A stretch of DNA of 8,541 nucleotides. Origin: Candidatus Moranbacteria bacterium CG23_combo_of_CG06-09_8_20_14_all_35_22. GTDB taxonomy: Bacteria; Patescibacteriota; Minisyncoccia; Moranbacterales; UBA2206. Shown here one piece after another: positions 1-7,493 of the stretch. The notes below the pieces were generated by a model that was not told the DNA's origin, searched no databases, and saw only the letters and a program-made list of their open reading frames with translations. Numbering within the stretch: the first letter of the stretch is position 1; every line of letters begins with the position of its first letter. The stretch is taken from the NCBI GenBank assembly GCA_002772115.1, contig PCRW01000012.1:1-8541 (forward strand). Reading direction: 5' to 3'. The position numbers and the translations under genes were made by a program.

Positions 1-144
1 ATCAAAGGCTACCAAAGGAAATTTTTGGAGGAAATTCGGATTCTCAAACAAGAATTTCTCAAAAATTTTAATTCTTCAGTGGTTTCAAATCAGAAAGATG
101 GCAGAAACGGCAGAAATAATGACAAAAAAACTAAAAGCGGGTAA
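1..144 (+). CDS. C-terminal tail of an unidentified protein (partial)
   Basis: Frame 1 is open from the window edge to a TAA at 142-144 and gives 47 residues. The first ~22 are amphipathic and charged (KGYQRKFLEEIRILKQEFL), helix-like. The last ~20 are hydrophilic, rich in N, K, D and G, as in a disordered C-terminal tail. I do not recognise the family. It does not resemble the C-terminus of ribosomal protein L7/L12, the usual upstream neighbour of rpoB. Frame 1 is preferred because its stop lies 9 nt before a terminator-like hairpin. Frame 2 is also open but runs through that hairpin and becomes a T-rich hydrophobic translation, and frame 3 stops near 71. The reading frame is therefore probable rather than certain, and no function can be given. 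Confidence 0.45.
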   Translation: MKGYQRKFLEEIRILKQEFLKNFNSSVVSNQKDGRNGRNNDKKTKSG

Positions 145-152
145 AAATGGAC

Positions 153-180
153 TGCAAGGCACTTGCAATTGTTTTTGTTT
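153..180 (+). terminator. Probable intrinsic terminator of the upstream gene
   Basis: A perfect 6-bp stem, TGCAAG (153-158) with CTTGCA (162-167), closes a 3-nt loop (GCA). A T-rich run follows (ATTGTTTTTGTTT, 168-180). It starts 9 nt after the TAA of the upstream partial gene. The stem is short, so termination may be partial. Its 3' arm contains the -35 element of the putative rpoB promoter. Confidence 0.5.
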
Positions 181-190
181 CATGTATAAT
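163..190 (+). promoter_or_regulatory. Putative sigma70-type promoter of rpoBC
   Basis: TTGCAA (163-168; 4 of 6 matches to TTGACA) is followed by a 16-bp spacer and a perfect TATAAT (185-190). A TG dinucleotide directly precedes the -10. The predicted start is near 197, leaving about 127 nt before the rpoB ATG at 324. The -35 overlaps the 3' arm of the upstream terminator-like hairpin. Assignment is by sequence match only. Confidence 0.6.
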
Positions 191-263
191 GTTTTTACAT
201 ATATTTTTGTTAGAAAATTCATTTTATTTTACTTAGGGTGATAAAAAAATAAATAACTTAATA

Positions 264-287
264 CTTTTAATGTAACTCATTTAAAAG
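264..287 (+). promoter_or_regulatory. A+T-rich hairpin in the rpoB leader (weak)
   Basis: CTTTTAATG (264-272) can pair with CATTTAAAAG (278-287) over nine base pairs with a single bulged T, around a 5-nt loop TAACT. It lies in the predicted 5' leader, 36 nt before the rpoB ATG, and is followed by the weakly U-rich CTTTGTTT. Such a hairpin could arise by chance in A+T-rich DNA. No known leader motif (for example the L10-binding leader) was recognised. Confidence 0.2.
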
Positions 288-323
288 CTTTGTTTCTAAG
301 AAATTCAACGAAACGAGCCGGGA

Positions 324-3300
324 ATGAGCCTTATTTCTATGGCGAAATTAGAAAAGAAATTGGAAGTTAAAAAATCTTTCAGTTCTGGGTCATCACTTTC
401 CAAAAGAAAGTTTTTCCGAAAAATTTCTATGGTTTCTCTGCCGAACCTGATTGAGTCACAGCTTAACTCTTATGATTGGTTTTTAGAAAAAGGCCTCAAA
501 GAAATTTTAAATGAAGTTAACCCTATCAAAGATTTTACCGAAAAAGACTTGGAGCTTTCTTTTAAGGACTATTATTTAGATGAACCGAAATATGATGAAG
601 TGACAGCAAAGAATAAAAATATTTCTTTTGAAGCTCCACTTCGTTGCAAAGTCCAGTTAACTATCAAAAAAACGGGAGAAATCAAGGAACAGGAAATATA
701 TTTGGGAGATTTTCCTTTGATGACTGATCGCGGAACTTTCATTATAAACGGGGTGGAAAGAGTGGTGGTGAGTCAGATAATTAGAAGCCCTGGAGTTTTT
801 TTCACGATGAATTATTCCAAAGGCAAAAGGCTTTTTGGAGCGAAAATCATTCCAAATCGAGGAGCATGGCTGGAAATTGAAACTGATTTAGACGGAGCAA
901 TTTTTGTAAAAATAGATAGAAAAAGAAAGGTGGCCATCACTTCATTATTGCGAGCTTTTGGTTATTCTACGGATAAACAAATAGTGGAACTTTTTAGAGA
1001 TATTGATAAGGGAGAAATAAATTTTACTGAAGCGACTATTGCCAAAGACATGGCTAAAAATCAAGGAGAAGGATACAAAGAAGTTTATAAAAGAATTCGA
1101 CCAGGAGATTTGGCGACTGAATCCAACGCTAAGTCAGTGGTGGATTCAATGTTTTTTAGTTTTGAAAAATATGACTTTGGCGGAGTGGGACGATATCGCC
1201 TCAATCAAAGATTGGAATTGGACAAGCCGGATGAAGAAAAATACCGGGTATTAACTTTGGAAGATTTTACCTTAATTATCAAAGAAATTATTAGACTTAA
1301 TAATGATCTTCGCGCTATCGCGGATGATATCGACCACCTTGGAAACAGAAGAGTGCGTTCAGTGGGAGAATTGGTGCAAAATAAATTACGAGTAGGCATA
1401 GCGCGAACAGCGAGAAATATCAAAGATCGAATGAGTACTTGCGATATCGCGACAATTGTTCCTGGGCAATTAGTCAATTCTCGTCCGATTGTTGCCGCGA
1501 TCAAAGAATTTTTTTCCAGCTCTCAACTTTCCCAATTTATGGACCAAGTCAATCCGTTGGCGGAGTTGGAACATAAAAGAAGAATCAGCGCGATGGGTCC
1601 AGGAGGATTGACTCGCGAGCGAGCGGGTTTTGAAGTGCGCGATGTTCACTCATCGCATTATGGCCGAATTTGTCCCGTAGAAACTCCGGAAGGACCAAAT
1701 ATCGGACTGGTTGGACATTTGGCAACTTATACTAAAATAAATTCTTACGGATTTTTAGAAACTCCGTATCTTAAAATTTATCATGAAGTGCAAAATGAAG
1801 AAGTGGAAATAAAGGGAAAAACACTGAATGAAAAGATTGGTAATTTTGAAATTGGAACAGAAATTAACCAAGAAATGGCTAAAGAAATTTCTAAAAATAA
1901 GCAAAAGAAAACAATAAAGATAAAACCTTGGATAAGTTCAGAAATTGAATATGTTAATGCTACTAAAGAAGATCGAAAAAATATTGCTCATGCTGGAATA
2001 AATATTTCCAAGGACGGCACTATTATAGATGAAATTGTTGGTGCGAGAGTGAGAGGTCAAGCAACAGAAATTGAAGCGGAAAAACTGGATTATATCGATG
2101 TGAGTGCCAAACAATGCATTTCTGTGGCGACGGCGCTTATTCCATTTTTGGAACACGATGACGCCAACCGAGCTCTCATGGGTTCGAATATGCAAAGACA
2201 AGCTGTTTCTTGTGTGAAACCGCAAGCTCCACTAGTCGGAACGGGAATTGAAGACAAAGTCGCGGCTGACTCTGGACAAGTAGTGATTGCCAAAGCAGAT
2301 GGAGAAGTTATTGAAGTGGATAGTGATCATATTATTATCAAAGAAGAAGCTCCTGTGCTTGCTAAAAAACCATATCTAAAAAGAGAATATCGTTTGCAAA
2401 CTTTTGTTAAATCCAATGCCTTTACTTCTATGAATCAAGTTCCACGCGTAGAAAAAGGTCAATTGGTGAAAAAGGGACAACTTTTGGCGGACGGTGCTTC
2501 GACTGATCAAGGAGAATTATCCTTGGGTCAAAATGTTTTAGTCGCTTTTATTCCTTGGGAAGGATCAAATTATGAAGATGCGATTATAATTTCACAAAAA
2601 TTAGTGGAAGATGATCGTTATAGTTCGATTCATATTGAAGATCTTTCTATTGATGTGCGAGATACCAAACTTGGACCGGAAATTATTACTCGTGATATTC
2701 CAAACATCGGAGAAGAGCGATTGAAAAATTTGGATGAAACGGGAATAATTCGAATTGGCGCGGAAGTTTCTTCCAGCGATATACTAGTCGGAAAAATTTC
2801 TCCTAAAGGTGAAGGTGATTTGACGAGTGAAGAAAGATTATTGCGGGCAATTTTTGGAGAAAAATCTCGTGATGTGAAAGACAGCTCACTCTATTTGCCA
2901 CACGGAGAATATGGAAAAGTTGTGGATATAAAAATATTTTCTCGCGAGCAAGGTGACAAATTGGCGACAGGAGTAATTTCTCAAATTCAAGTGAGTGTGG
3001 CTCAACTTAAGAAAATTTCTGTGGGAGATAAATTGGCGGGACGACATGGCAATAAAGGTGTGATTTCAAAAGTTGCTTCCGTGGAAGATATGCCCTATCT
3101 TTCTGACGGAACTCCTGTGGATATGATTATCAATCCATTAGGTGTTGCTTCCAGAATGAATATCGGGCAAATTTTGGAAACTCATCTCGGTTGGGCGGCT
3201 TTGAAATTGGGCTATAAAGTAGCTACCCCAGCACTAGAAGGTGTGACGGAAATTCAAATCAAGGAAGAATTGGAAAAAGCTGGATTACCAAAAGACGGAA

Positions 3301-3749
3301 AAGCTCAATTGATCAACGGAAAAACAGGAGAAAAATTTGAAAATAAATCGACAGTGGGAGTGATGTATGTTATGAAACTCCATCATCTAGTTGATGACAA
3401 AATCCATATGCGTTCAATTGGACCATATTCTTTGATTACTCAACAACCACTAGGTGGAAAAGCGCAATTTGGAGGTCAGAGATTTGGAGAAATGGAAGTG
3501 TGGGCGCTGGAAGGTTATGGCGCGGCTTATACTTTGCAAGAAATGCTTACGATAAAATCTGATGATGTGATGGGTAGGAGTAAAGCTTATGAATCAATTA
3601 TTAAAGGCGAGACGATAAAAAGTCCGAATGTTCCAGCTTCTTTTCATGTACTCGTGAGTGAGCTTAAAGGTTTAGGTATGAATGTTGAACTTATCGGCGC
3701 TAAGAAAATCGAGGAAGAAAAAGAAGAACAAGATGTGGATCAAGTGTAA
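324..3749 (+). CDS. rpoB: DNA-directed RNA polymerase subunit beta
   Basis: RpoB forms, with beta', the catalytic cleft of RNA polymerase in the cytoplasm. The 1141-residue protein is collinear with bacterial RpoB. The N-terminal protrusion contains PNLIESQLNSY (~40-50). The rifampicin region spans ~399-424 (SSQLSQFMDQ...HKRRISAM) and is followed by GPGGLTRERAGFEVRDVH and ETPEGPNIGL. The acidic ED pair is E751-D752. The catalytic-site lysines are K903 and K911, within GDKLAGRHGNKG (E. coli K1065 and K1073). The C-terminal clamp segment GGKAQFGGQRFGEMEVWALEGYGAAYTLQ starts at ~1044. E. coli lineage insertions SI1 and SI2 are absent, and a short acidic tail ends the protein. The start is uncertain: ATG 324 gives MSLISMAKLE, while in-frame ATG 339 gives MAKLEKK. 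Neither has a well-spaced Shine-Dalgarno; GGGA at 320-323 abuts the first ATG. rpoC follows after 75 bp, consistent with an rpoBC operon. Confidence 0.98.
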   Translation: MSLISMAKLEKKLEVKKSFSSGSSLSKRKFFRKISMVSLPNLIESQLNSYDWFLEKGLKEILNEVNPIKDFTEKDLELSFKDYYLDEPKYDEVTAKNKNISFEAPLRCKVQLTIKKTGEIKEQEIYLGDFPLMTDRGTFIINGVERVVVSQIIRSPGVFFTMNYSKGKRLFGAKIIPNRGAWLEIETDLDGAIFVKIDRKRKVAITSLLRAFGYSTDKQIVELFRDIDKGEINFTEATIAKDMAKNQGEGYKEVYKRIRPGDLATESNAKSVVDSMFFSFEKYDFGGVGRYRLNQRLELDKPDEEKYRVLTLEDFTLIIKEIIRLNNDLRAIADDIDHLGNRRVRSVGELVQNKLRVGIARTARNIKDRMSTCDIATIVPGQLVNSRPIVAAIKEFFSSSQLSQFMDQVNPLAELEHKRRISAMGPGGLTRERAGFEVRDVHSSHYGRICPVETPEGPNIGLVGHLATYTKINSYGFLETPYLKIYHEVQNEEVEIKGKTLNEKIGNFEIGTEINQEMAKEISKNKQKKTIKIKPWISSEIEYVNATKEDRKNIAHAGINISKDGTIIDEIVGARVRGQATEIEAEKLDYIDVSAKQCISVATALIPFLEHDDANRALMGSNMQRQAVSCVKPQAPLVGTGIEDKVAADSGQVVIAKADGEVIEVDSDHIIIKEEAPVLAKKPYLKREYRLQTFVKSNAFTSMNQVPRVEKGQLVKKGQLLADGASTDQGELSLGQNVLVAFIPWEGSNYEDAIIISQKLVEDDRYSSIHIEDLSIDVRDTKLGPEIITRDIPNIGEERLKNLDETGIIRIGAEVSSSDILVGKISPKGEGDLTSEERLLRAIFGEKSRDVKDSSLYLPHGEYGKVVDIKIFSREQGDKLATGVISQIQVSVAQLKKISVGDKLAGRHGNKGVISKVASVEDMPYLSDGTPVDMIINPLGVASRMNIGQILETHLGWAALKLGYKVATPALEGVTEIQIKEELEKAGLPKDGKAQLINGKTGEKFENKSTVGVMYVMKLHHLVDDKIHMRSIGPYSLITQQPLGGKAQFGGQRFGEMEVWALEGYGAAYTLQEMLTIKSDDVMGRSKAYESIIKGETIKSPNVPASFHVLVSELKGLGMNVELIGAKKIEEEKEEQDVDQV

Positions 3750-3773
3750 ATTCTAATATATCGCGAATGAAAA

Positions 3774-3801
3774 AAACAAATAAATTCGAATAAATTTGTT
3801 T
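3774..3801. repeat. 28-bp interrupted palindrome between rpoB and rpoC
   Basis: The outer arms AAACAAAT (3774-3781) and ATTTGTTT (3794-3801) are exact reverse complements. The centre ATTCGAAT (3784-3791) is self-complementary, and AA separates centre from arm on each side. All but two symmetric positions per half therefore match. As DNA it resembles a dimer-binding operator. As RNA it could fold as an 8-bp stem with an internal loop. It lies 24 bp after the rpoB stop and 23 bp before the rpoC ATG, so it could act on rpoC transcription, readthrough or mRNA processing. No GC-rich stem plus U-run is present, so it is not a classical terminator. Confidence 0.5.
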
Positions 3802-3811
3802 AAACATTAGC

Positions 3812-3817
3812 GACAAT
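3812..3817 (+). promoter_or_regulatory. Possible weak -10 element upstream of rpoC
   Basis: GACAAT differs from TATAAT at two positions and ends 7 nt before the rpoC ATG, placing a start site within about 1 nt of the start codon. The context GCGACAATT resembles GGCTACAATT before the ATP-binding gene at 7494. No convincing -35 lies 16-18 bp upstream; that position falls in the palindrome. It may be only a chance resemblance. Confidence 0.22.
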
Positions 3818-3824
3818 TTGTAAA

Positions 3825-6800
3825 ATGGATTCATTTTCTACCACCAAAATAAGCGACTTTCAAAGTGTAAGACTTTCTATTGCCAGTCCAGAAAATTTTT
3901 TGGATTGGTCGCATGGCGAAGTTACTAAGCCGGAAACGATAAATTATCGAACCCAGCGCTATGAACGCGAAGGGCTTTTCGATGAGAAAATTTTCGGTCC
4001 TTCCAAAGACTGGGAATGTTATTGCGGAAAATATAAACGAATTCGCTATAAAGGAATTGTATGCGACAAGTGCGGAGTAGAAGTTACTCGTTCGATTGTT
4101 CGAAGAGAAAGAATGGGACATATCAAACTCGCTGTACCAGTTTCTCACATTTGGTTTTTGCGCGGAGTGCCTTCCAAAATTGGTTTGGCGCTAGGTATAG
4201 GCGTGCAAGATTTGGAAAAGATTGTTTATTTTTCTAGCTATATTGTTTTGAATGTGGACGAAAACGAAAGAGAAAAAACATTGATGCAACTTGATCAAGA
4301 ATTTAAAAATAAGCAAAAAGAAATAGTGAAAAATTTCTCGGCTGATACCAAAGAAGGTTTGGAAAAGCAAGAGGAGTTGAAAAATATTTACCGTTCTTCT
4401 AAGGAAGAATTGAAAAATTTACATAAACTGCAAATAATTTCCGAAATAGATTATTTCAACTTATCTACAAAATACGCCCAAGTTTTTTCTGCTTCAATCG
4501 GAGCGGAAGCGATTAGAAATATTCTTTGTGGCATGGAAGTGAAACAGGAAATAGAAAAACTTAAAAAAAGTTTGCAAGAAGACGAAAATCAAGACAAAAC
4601 GAAAATACTTAAAAGAATAAAATTATTTCAAGGATTTTTGAAAGCTGGTATGCAATTGGAATGGATGCTTCCAACAATTATTCCTGTAATTCCACCGGAC
4701 CTTCGTCCAATGGTGGCCTTGGATGGTGGACGCTACGCGACGAGTGATCTAAATGATCTTTATCGAAGAATTATCAACCGTAATAATCGTTTGAAAAAAT
4801 TGATTGAAATTGGGGCGCCGGAAGTGATCACGCGAAATGAAAAAAGAATGCTTCAGGAAGCAGTGGATGCTCTTTTTGACAATAGCGCTAGGCGTTCTCA
4901 AGTGAGTGTGGCAGCTTCGACCGGTCAAAGAAGACCACTGCGATCTTTAGCGGATACGCTCAAAGGTAAGCAAGGACGATTCCGTCAAAATCTTTTGGGA
5001 AAACGAGTAGACTATTCCGGACGAAGTGTAATTGTGGTTGGTCCGACTTTGAAATTGCACCAATGTGGATTGCCGAAAAAAATGGCTTTGGAACTTTTCA
5101 AACCATTCATTATCAATAAACTGATCGAAAGAGAGCTAGCTTACAATGTTAGAAGCGCCGGAAAAATGGTAGAAGGAGAAATGGAAGAAGCCTATGATAT
5201 ACTAGACGAAATAATTTCTCATCATTATGTATTACTCAATCGTGCTCCAACCTTGCATCGGCTTTCTATTCAAGCTTTTCAACCAATTTTGATTGAAGGA
5301 AAAGCCATTCAAATTCATCCGATGGTTTGCAGTGCTTTCAACGCTGACTTTGATGGTGACCAGATGGCGGTGCATGTTCCTCTCACTGACAAGGCGCGTT
5401 GGGAATCAAAAAATTTGATGCTTTCTTCACAAAATCTTTTGAAGCCGGCCAGTGGAGAACCGATTACCACGCCGACTTTGGATATGGTTTTGGGTTGTTA
5501 TTATATTACGCATATAGTTTCTGGTACTAAAGGTGAAGGAAAAATATTTTCCAATTTTGATGAAGCGATTTTAGCCAATGAACTTGGGCAAGTGGATGTA
5601 CGAGCCAAGATAAAAGTCAGACATGAAAAAGAAATGCTAGAAACTTCCATAGGAAGGATAAAATTAAATTTAATTATTCCTAAAGAAATTGGTTTTATCA
5701 ATCAGGAAATGACCAAAAAAGAATTGAAACTTTTAGTGGCGAAAGTTTTGGAAGTTTGTGGGCGTGAAACGGCGACTATTTTTGTGGATAAAATAAAAGA
5801 TTTAGGATTTAGCTCTGTTACTAAATCAGGAATCAGTTGGGGAATGGATGATTTGGTGATTCCGGAAAATAAAAAAGAGATAATAAAAAAAGGCGAAGAA
5901 AAAGTGGAAATAATCAAAAAGCAATATAATATGGGGCTTTTGACTGAAGAGGAAAGAAAAAATAAAGTGATTGAAATTTGGAATGATGCTAAAAATCAAA
6001 TTACCGATGCGGTTCGCGCTTCTATTGATAAGGAAGGTCCAGTTTATTCTATGGTTTATTCTAAAGCCAGAGGTTCTGAATCAGTGGTAGTGCAGATGGC
6101 GGGAATGAAGGGACTGATGGCGGGACCAACGGGAGAAACTATTGAATTACCGGTCAAGAGTTGTTTCAAAGAAGGTTTGAATGTTTTGGAATATTTTATT
6201 TCTACTCACGGAGCGAGAAAAGGTATGGCGGACACGGCCCTTCGAACGGCTACTGCTGGTTATCTAACTCGAAGACTAGTAGATGTGGCACAAGACATTA
6301 TCGTTCGAGAAGAAGATTGTAAAGATAAAATCGGAGTTTATCTTTTCCGAGAAGATTCAGACAGAATTGGTCAAGGTTTTGCCAGCCGAATAATTGGTCG
6401 GGTGCTCACAGAAGATGTAGCTGATCCTAAGACGGGAGAAATTATTGCGGAAAAAGGCAATATGATAACCAAAGAGCAAGGAGAAAAAATTGATAAGTTG
6501 GCGATTGCTAAAGTAAAAATCAGAACGGTAGTTACTTGCAAAACTTCGCGAGGAGTTTGCCAGAAATGTTACGGCACCGATTTGGGACGAGGAAATTTGG
6601 TGGAAATTGGACAAGCAGTGGGAATTGTGGCAGCTCAAGCCATTGGCGAACCAGGGACCCAGCTTACTATGCGGACTTTCCATATCGGAGGTATTGCCGG
6701 ATCTGACATTACCCAAGGGCTTCCCCGCGTGGAAGAAATTTTTGAAGCCAGACCGCCTAAGGGTGAAGCGATTATCTCGGAAGTTGATGGTAAAGTACTT

Positions 6801-7409
6801 TCTGTGGAAAAACTGGATAAAAATTTTGTGATTAAAATTGAAGCGCAGGATAAACAAAAAACTATCAAAGAATATCAAATACCTTCCGGTAGTACGCTCA
6901 AAATTTCCGAAGGAGAATTGGTAGGCAAGGGTTCTCAATTGTCTGAAGGACATATTGATTTGAAAAAACTTTACAAAACAATGGGTTGGGAAGAAGTGTA
7001 CCGCTATATCATTCGCGAAATTCAGGAAGTTTATGCGGCGCAGGGTGAAGGAATTAATGACAAACACATTGAAGTGATTGTCCGTCAAATGTTCAGCCGG
7101 ATATTGATAATCAAAGAAGGCGATTCCGTTTTTTCTGTTGGAGATATAATTGAACAGGATGAATTTTCGGAAGCCAATGAAGAAATCAAAAAAACTGATG
7201 GAGAAAAAGCCATTGGCGATAAGATGCTTTTAGGCATCACCAAGGTGGCGCTTTCGACTGACAGTTTCCTTTCTGCCGCTTCTTTCCAAGAAACTGCTCG
7301 CGTTCTCATCAACGCTGCCTCACAAGGCAAGCAAGACAAACTCCGCGGTCTCAAAGAAAATGTGATCATCGGAAAACTAATCCCAGCTGGAACGGGATAC
7401 AGGAAATAA
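3825..7409 (+). CDS. rpoC: DNA-directed RNA polymerase subunit beta'
   Basis: RpoC carries the catalytic magnesium site of RNA polymerase. The 1194-residue protein has every expected landmark. The N-terminal zinc ribbon uses C65, C67, C80 and C83 (CYCGKYKR...CDKCG). The switch region LLGKRVDYSGRSVIVVGP lies near 390-408. NADFDGDQMAVH supplies the Mg-chelating D508, D510 and D512. The bridge helix region STHGARKGMADTALRTA starts near 793. The second zinc site uses C832, C905, C912 and C915. The trigger loop contains LTMRTFHIGG with M949, R950 and H953. The large SI3 trigger-loop insertion of E. coli is absent; the sequence runs straight into GSDITQGLPRVEEIFEARPPKG. Residues ~145-245 are a lysine- and glutamate-rich, partly coiled-coil stretch. 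ATG 3825 fits the conserved N-terminus and has no Shine-Dalgarno. Expression is probably by cotranscription with rpoB, and an intrinsic terminator lies 17 bp after the stop. Confidence 0.98.
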   Translation: MDSFSTTKISDFQSVRLSIASPENFLDWSHGEVTKPETINYRTQRYEREGLFDEKIFGPSKDWECYCGKYKRIRYKGIVCDKCGVEVTRSIVRRERMGHIKLAVPVSHIWFLRGVPSKIGLALGIGVQDLEKIVYFSSYIVLNVDENEREKTLMQLDQEFKNKQKEIVKNFSADTKEGLEKQEELKNIYRSSKEELKNLHKLQIISEIDYFNLSTKYAQVFSASIGAEAIRNILCGMEVKQEIEKLKKSLQEDENQDKTKILKRIKLFQGFLKAGMQLEWMLPTIIPVIPPDLRPMVALDGGRYATSDLNDLYRRIINRNNRLKKLIEIGAPEVITRNEKRMLQEAVDALFDNSARRSQVSVAASTGQRRPLRSLADTLKGKQGRFRQNLLGKRVDYSGRSVIVVGPTLKLHQCGLPKKMALELFKPFIINKLIERELAYNVRSAGKMVEGEMEEAYDILDEIISHHYVLLNRAPTLHRLSIQAFQPILIEGKAIQIHPMVCSAFNADFDGDQMAVHVPLTDKARWESKNLMLSSQNLLKPASGEPITTPTLDMVLGCYYITHIVSGTKGEGKIFSNFDEAILANELGQVDVRAKIKVRHEKEMLETSIGRIKLNLIIPKEIGFINQEMTKKELKLLVAKVLEVCGRETATIFVDKIKDLGFSSVTKSGISWGMDDLVIPENKKEIIKKGEEKVEIIKKQYNMGLLTEEERKNKVIEIWNDAKNQITDAVRASIDKEGPVYSMVYSKARGSESVVVQMAGMKGLMAGPTGETIELPVKSCFKEGLNVLEYFISTHGARKGMADTALRTATAGYLTRRLVDVAQDIIVREEDCKDKIGVYLFREDSDRIGQGFASRIIGRVLTEDVADPKTGEIIAEKGNMITKEQGEKIDKLAIAKVKIRTVVTCKTSRGVCQKCYGTDLGRGNLVEIGQAVGIVAAQAIGEPGTQLTMRTFHIGGIAGSDITQGLPRVEEIFEARPPKGEAIISEVDGKVLSVEKLDKNFVIKIEAQDKQKTIKEYQIPSGSTLKISEGELVGKGSQLSEGHIDLKKLYKTMGWEEVYRYIIREIQEVYAAQGEGINDKHIEVIVRQMFSRILIIKEGDSVFSVGDIIEQDEFSEANEEIKKTDGEKAIGDKMLLGITKVALSTDSFLSAASFQETARVLINAASQGKQDKLRGLKENVIIGKLIPAGTGYRK

Positions 7410-7426
7410 ATTATTTTGTAGAATAC

Positions 7427-7459
7427 AAAAAACGCTTTGGGAAATCCGAGGCGTTTTTT
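7427..7459 (+). terminator. Intrinsic terminator after rpoC
   Basis: AAAAAACGCTTTGG (7427-7440) pairs with CCGAGGCGTTTTTT (7446-7459) over 14 bp, including two G-T wobbles, around the loop GAAAT. The stem ends in a six-T tract. It starts 17 bp after the rpoC TAA and should end the rpoBC transcript. Its core (7429-7461) is 31/33 identical to the terminator core at 8364-8396. The A-tract opposite the T-tract means it could also work in the reverse direction. Confidence 0.88.
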
Positions 7460-7461
7460 GA
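7429..7461 (+). repeat. Terminator-containing direct repeat, left copy
   Basis: This 33-bp segment matches 8364-8396 at 31 positions, with differences at 7436 and 7441. The match ends 2 bp past the T tract (GA). Both copies have the same orientation and bracket the ATPase/STAS pair. Confidence 0.85.
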
Positions 7462-7487
7462 CTTTTAGTGCCAAAATAGGCTACAAT
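7458..7487 (+). promoter_or_regulatory. Promoter of the ATPase/STAS pair, positioned for a leaderless mRNA
   Basis: TTGACT (7458-7463) lies 18 bp upstream of TACAAT (7482-7487); each hexamer matches consensus at 5 of 6 positions. Standard -10 to +1 spacing puts the start at 7494, the A of the downstream ATG, so the mRNA would be leaderless, in agreement with the lack of a Shine-Dalgarno. The first two bases of the -35 are the last two Ts of the rpoC terminator. Confidence 0.65.
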
Positions 7488-7493
7488 TGAATT

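Noticed and set aside
147..236. 29-codon ORF encoding a hydrophobic, single-span-like peptide just after the upstream stop
   Set aside because: It runs through the terminator-like hairpin and the TATAAT promoter, has no ribosome binding site, and T-rich DNA reads as hydrophobic by default.
1205..1504. 99-codon minus-strand open frame inside rpoB
   Set aside because: It overlaps conserved RpoB coding sequence, has no independent start signal and shows no domain motif.
3750..3824. Classical intrinsic terminator between rpoB and rpoC
   Set aside because: The palindrome there is A+T-only in its arms except one pair and lacks a following uninterrupted U tract, so it does not fit the standard terminator model.
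6357..7088. 243-codon open frame on the minus strand inside rpoC
   Set aside because: It lies fully within strongly conserved rpoC trigger-loop and zinc-site sequence. Its translation is rich in F, N, H and S with no recognisable motif, as expected of an antisense shadow.
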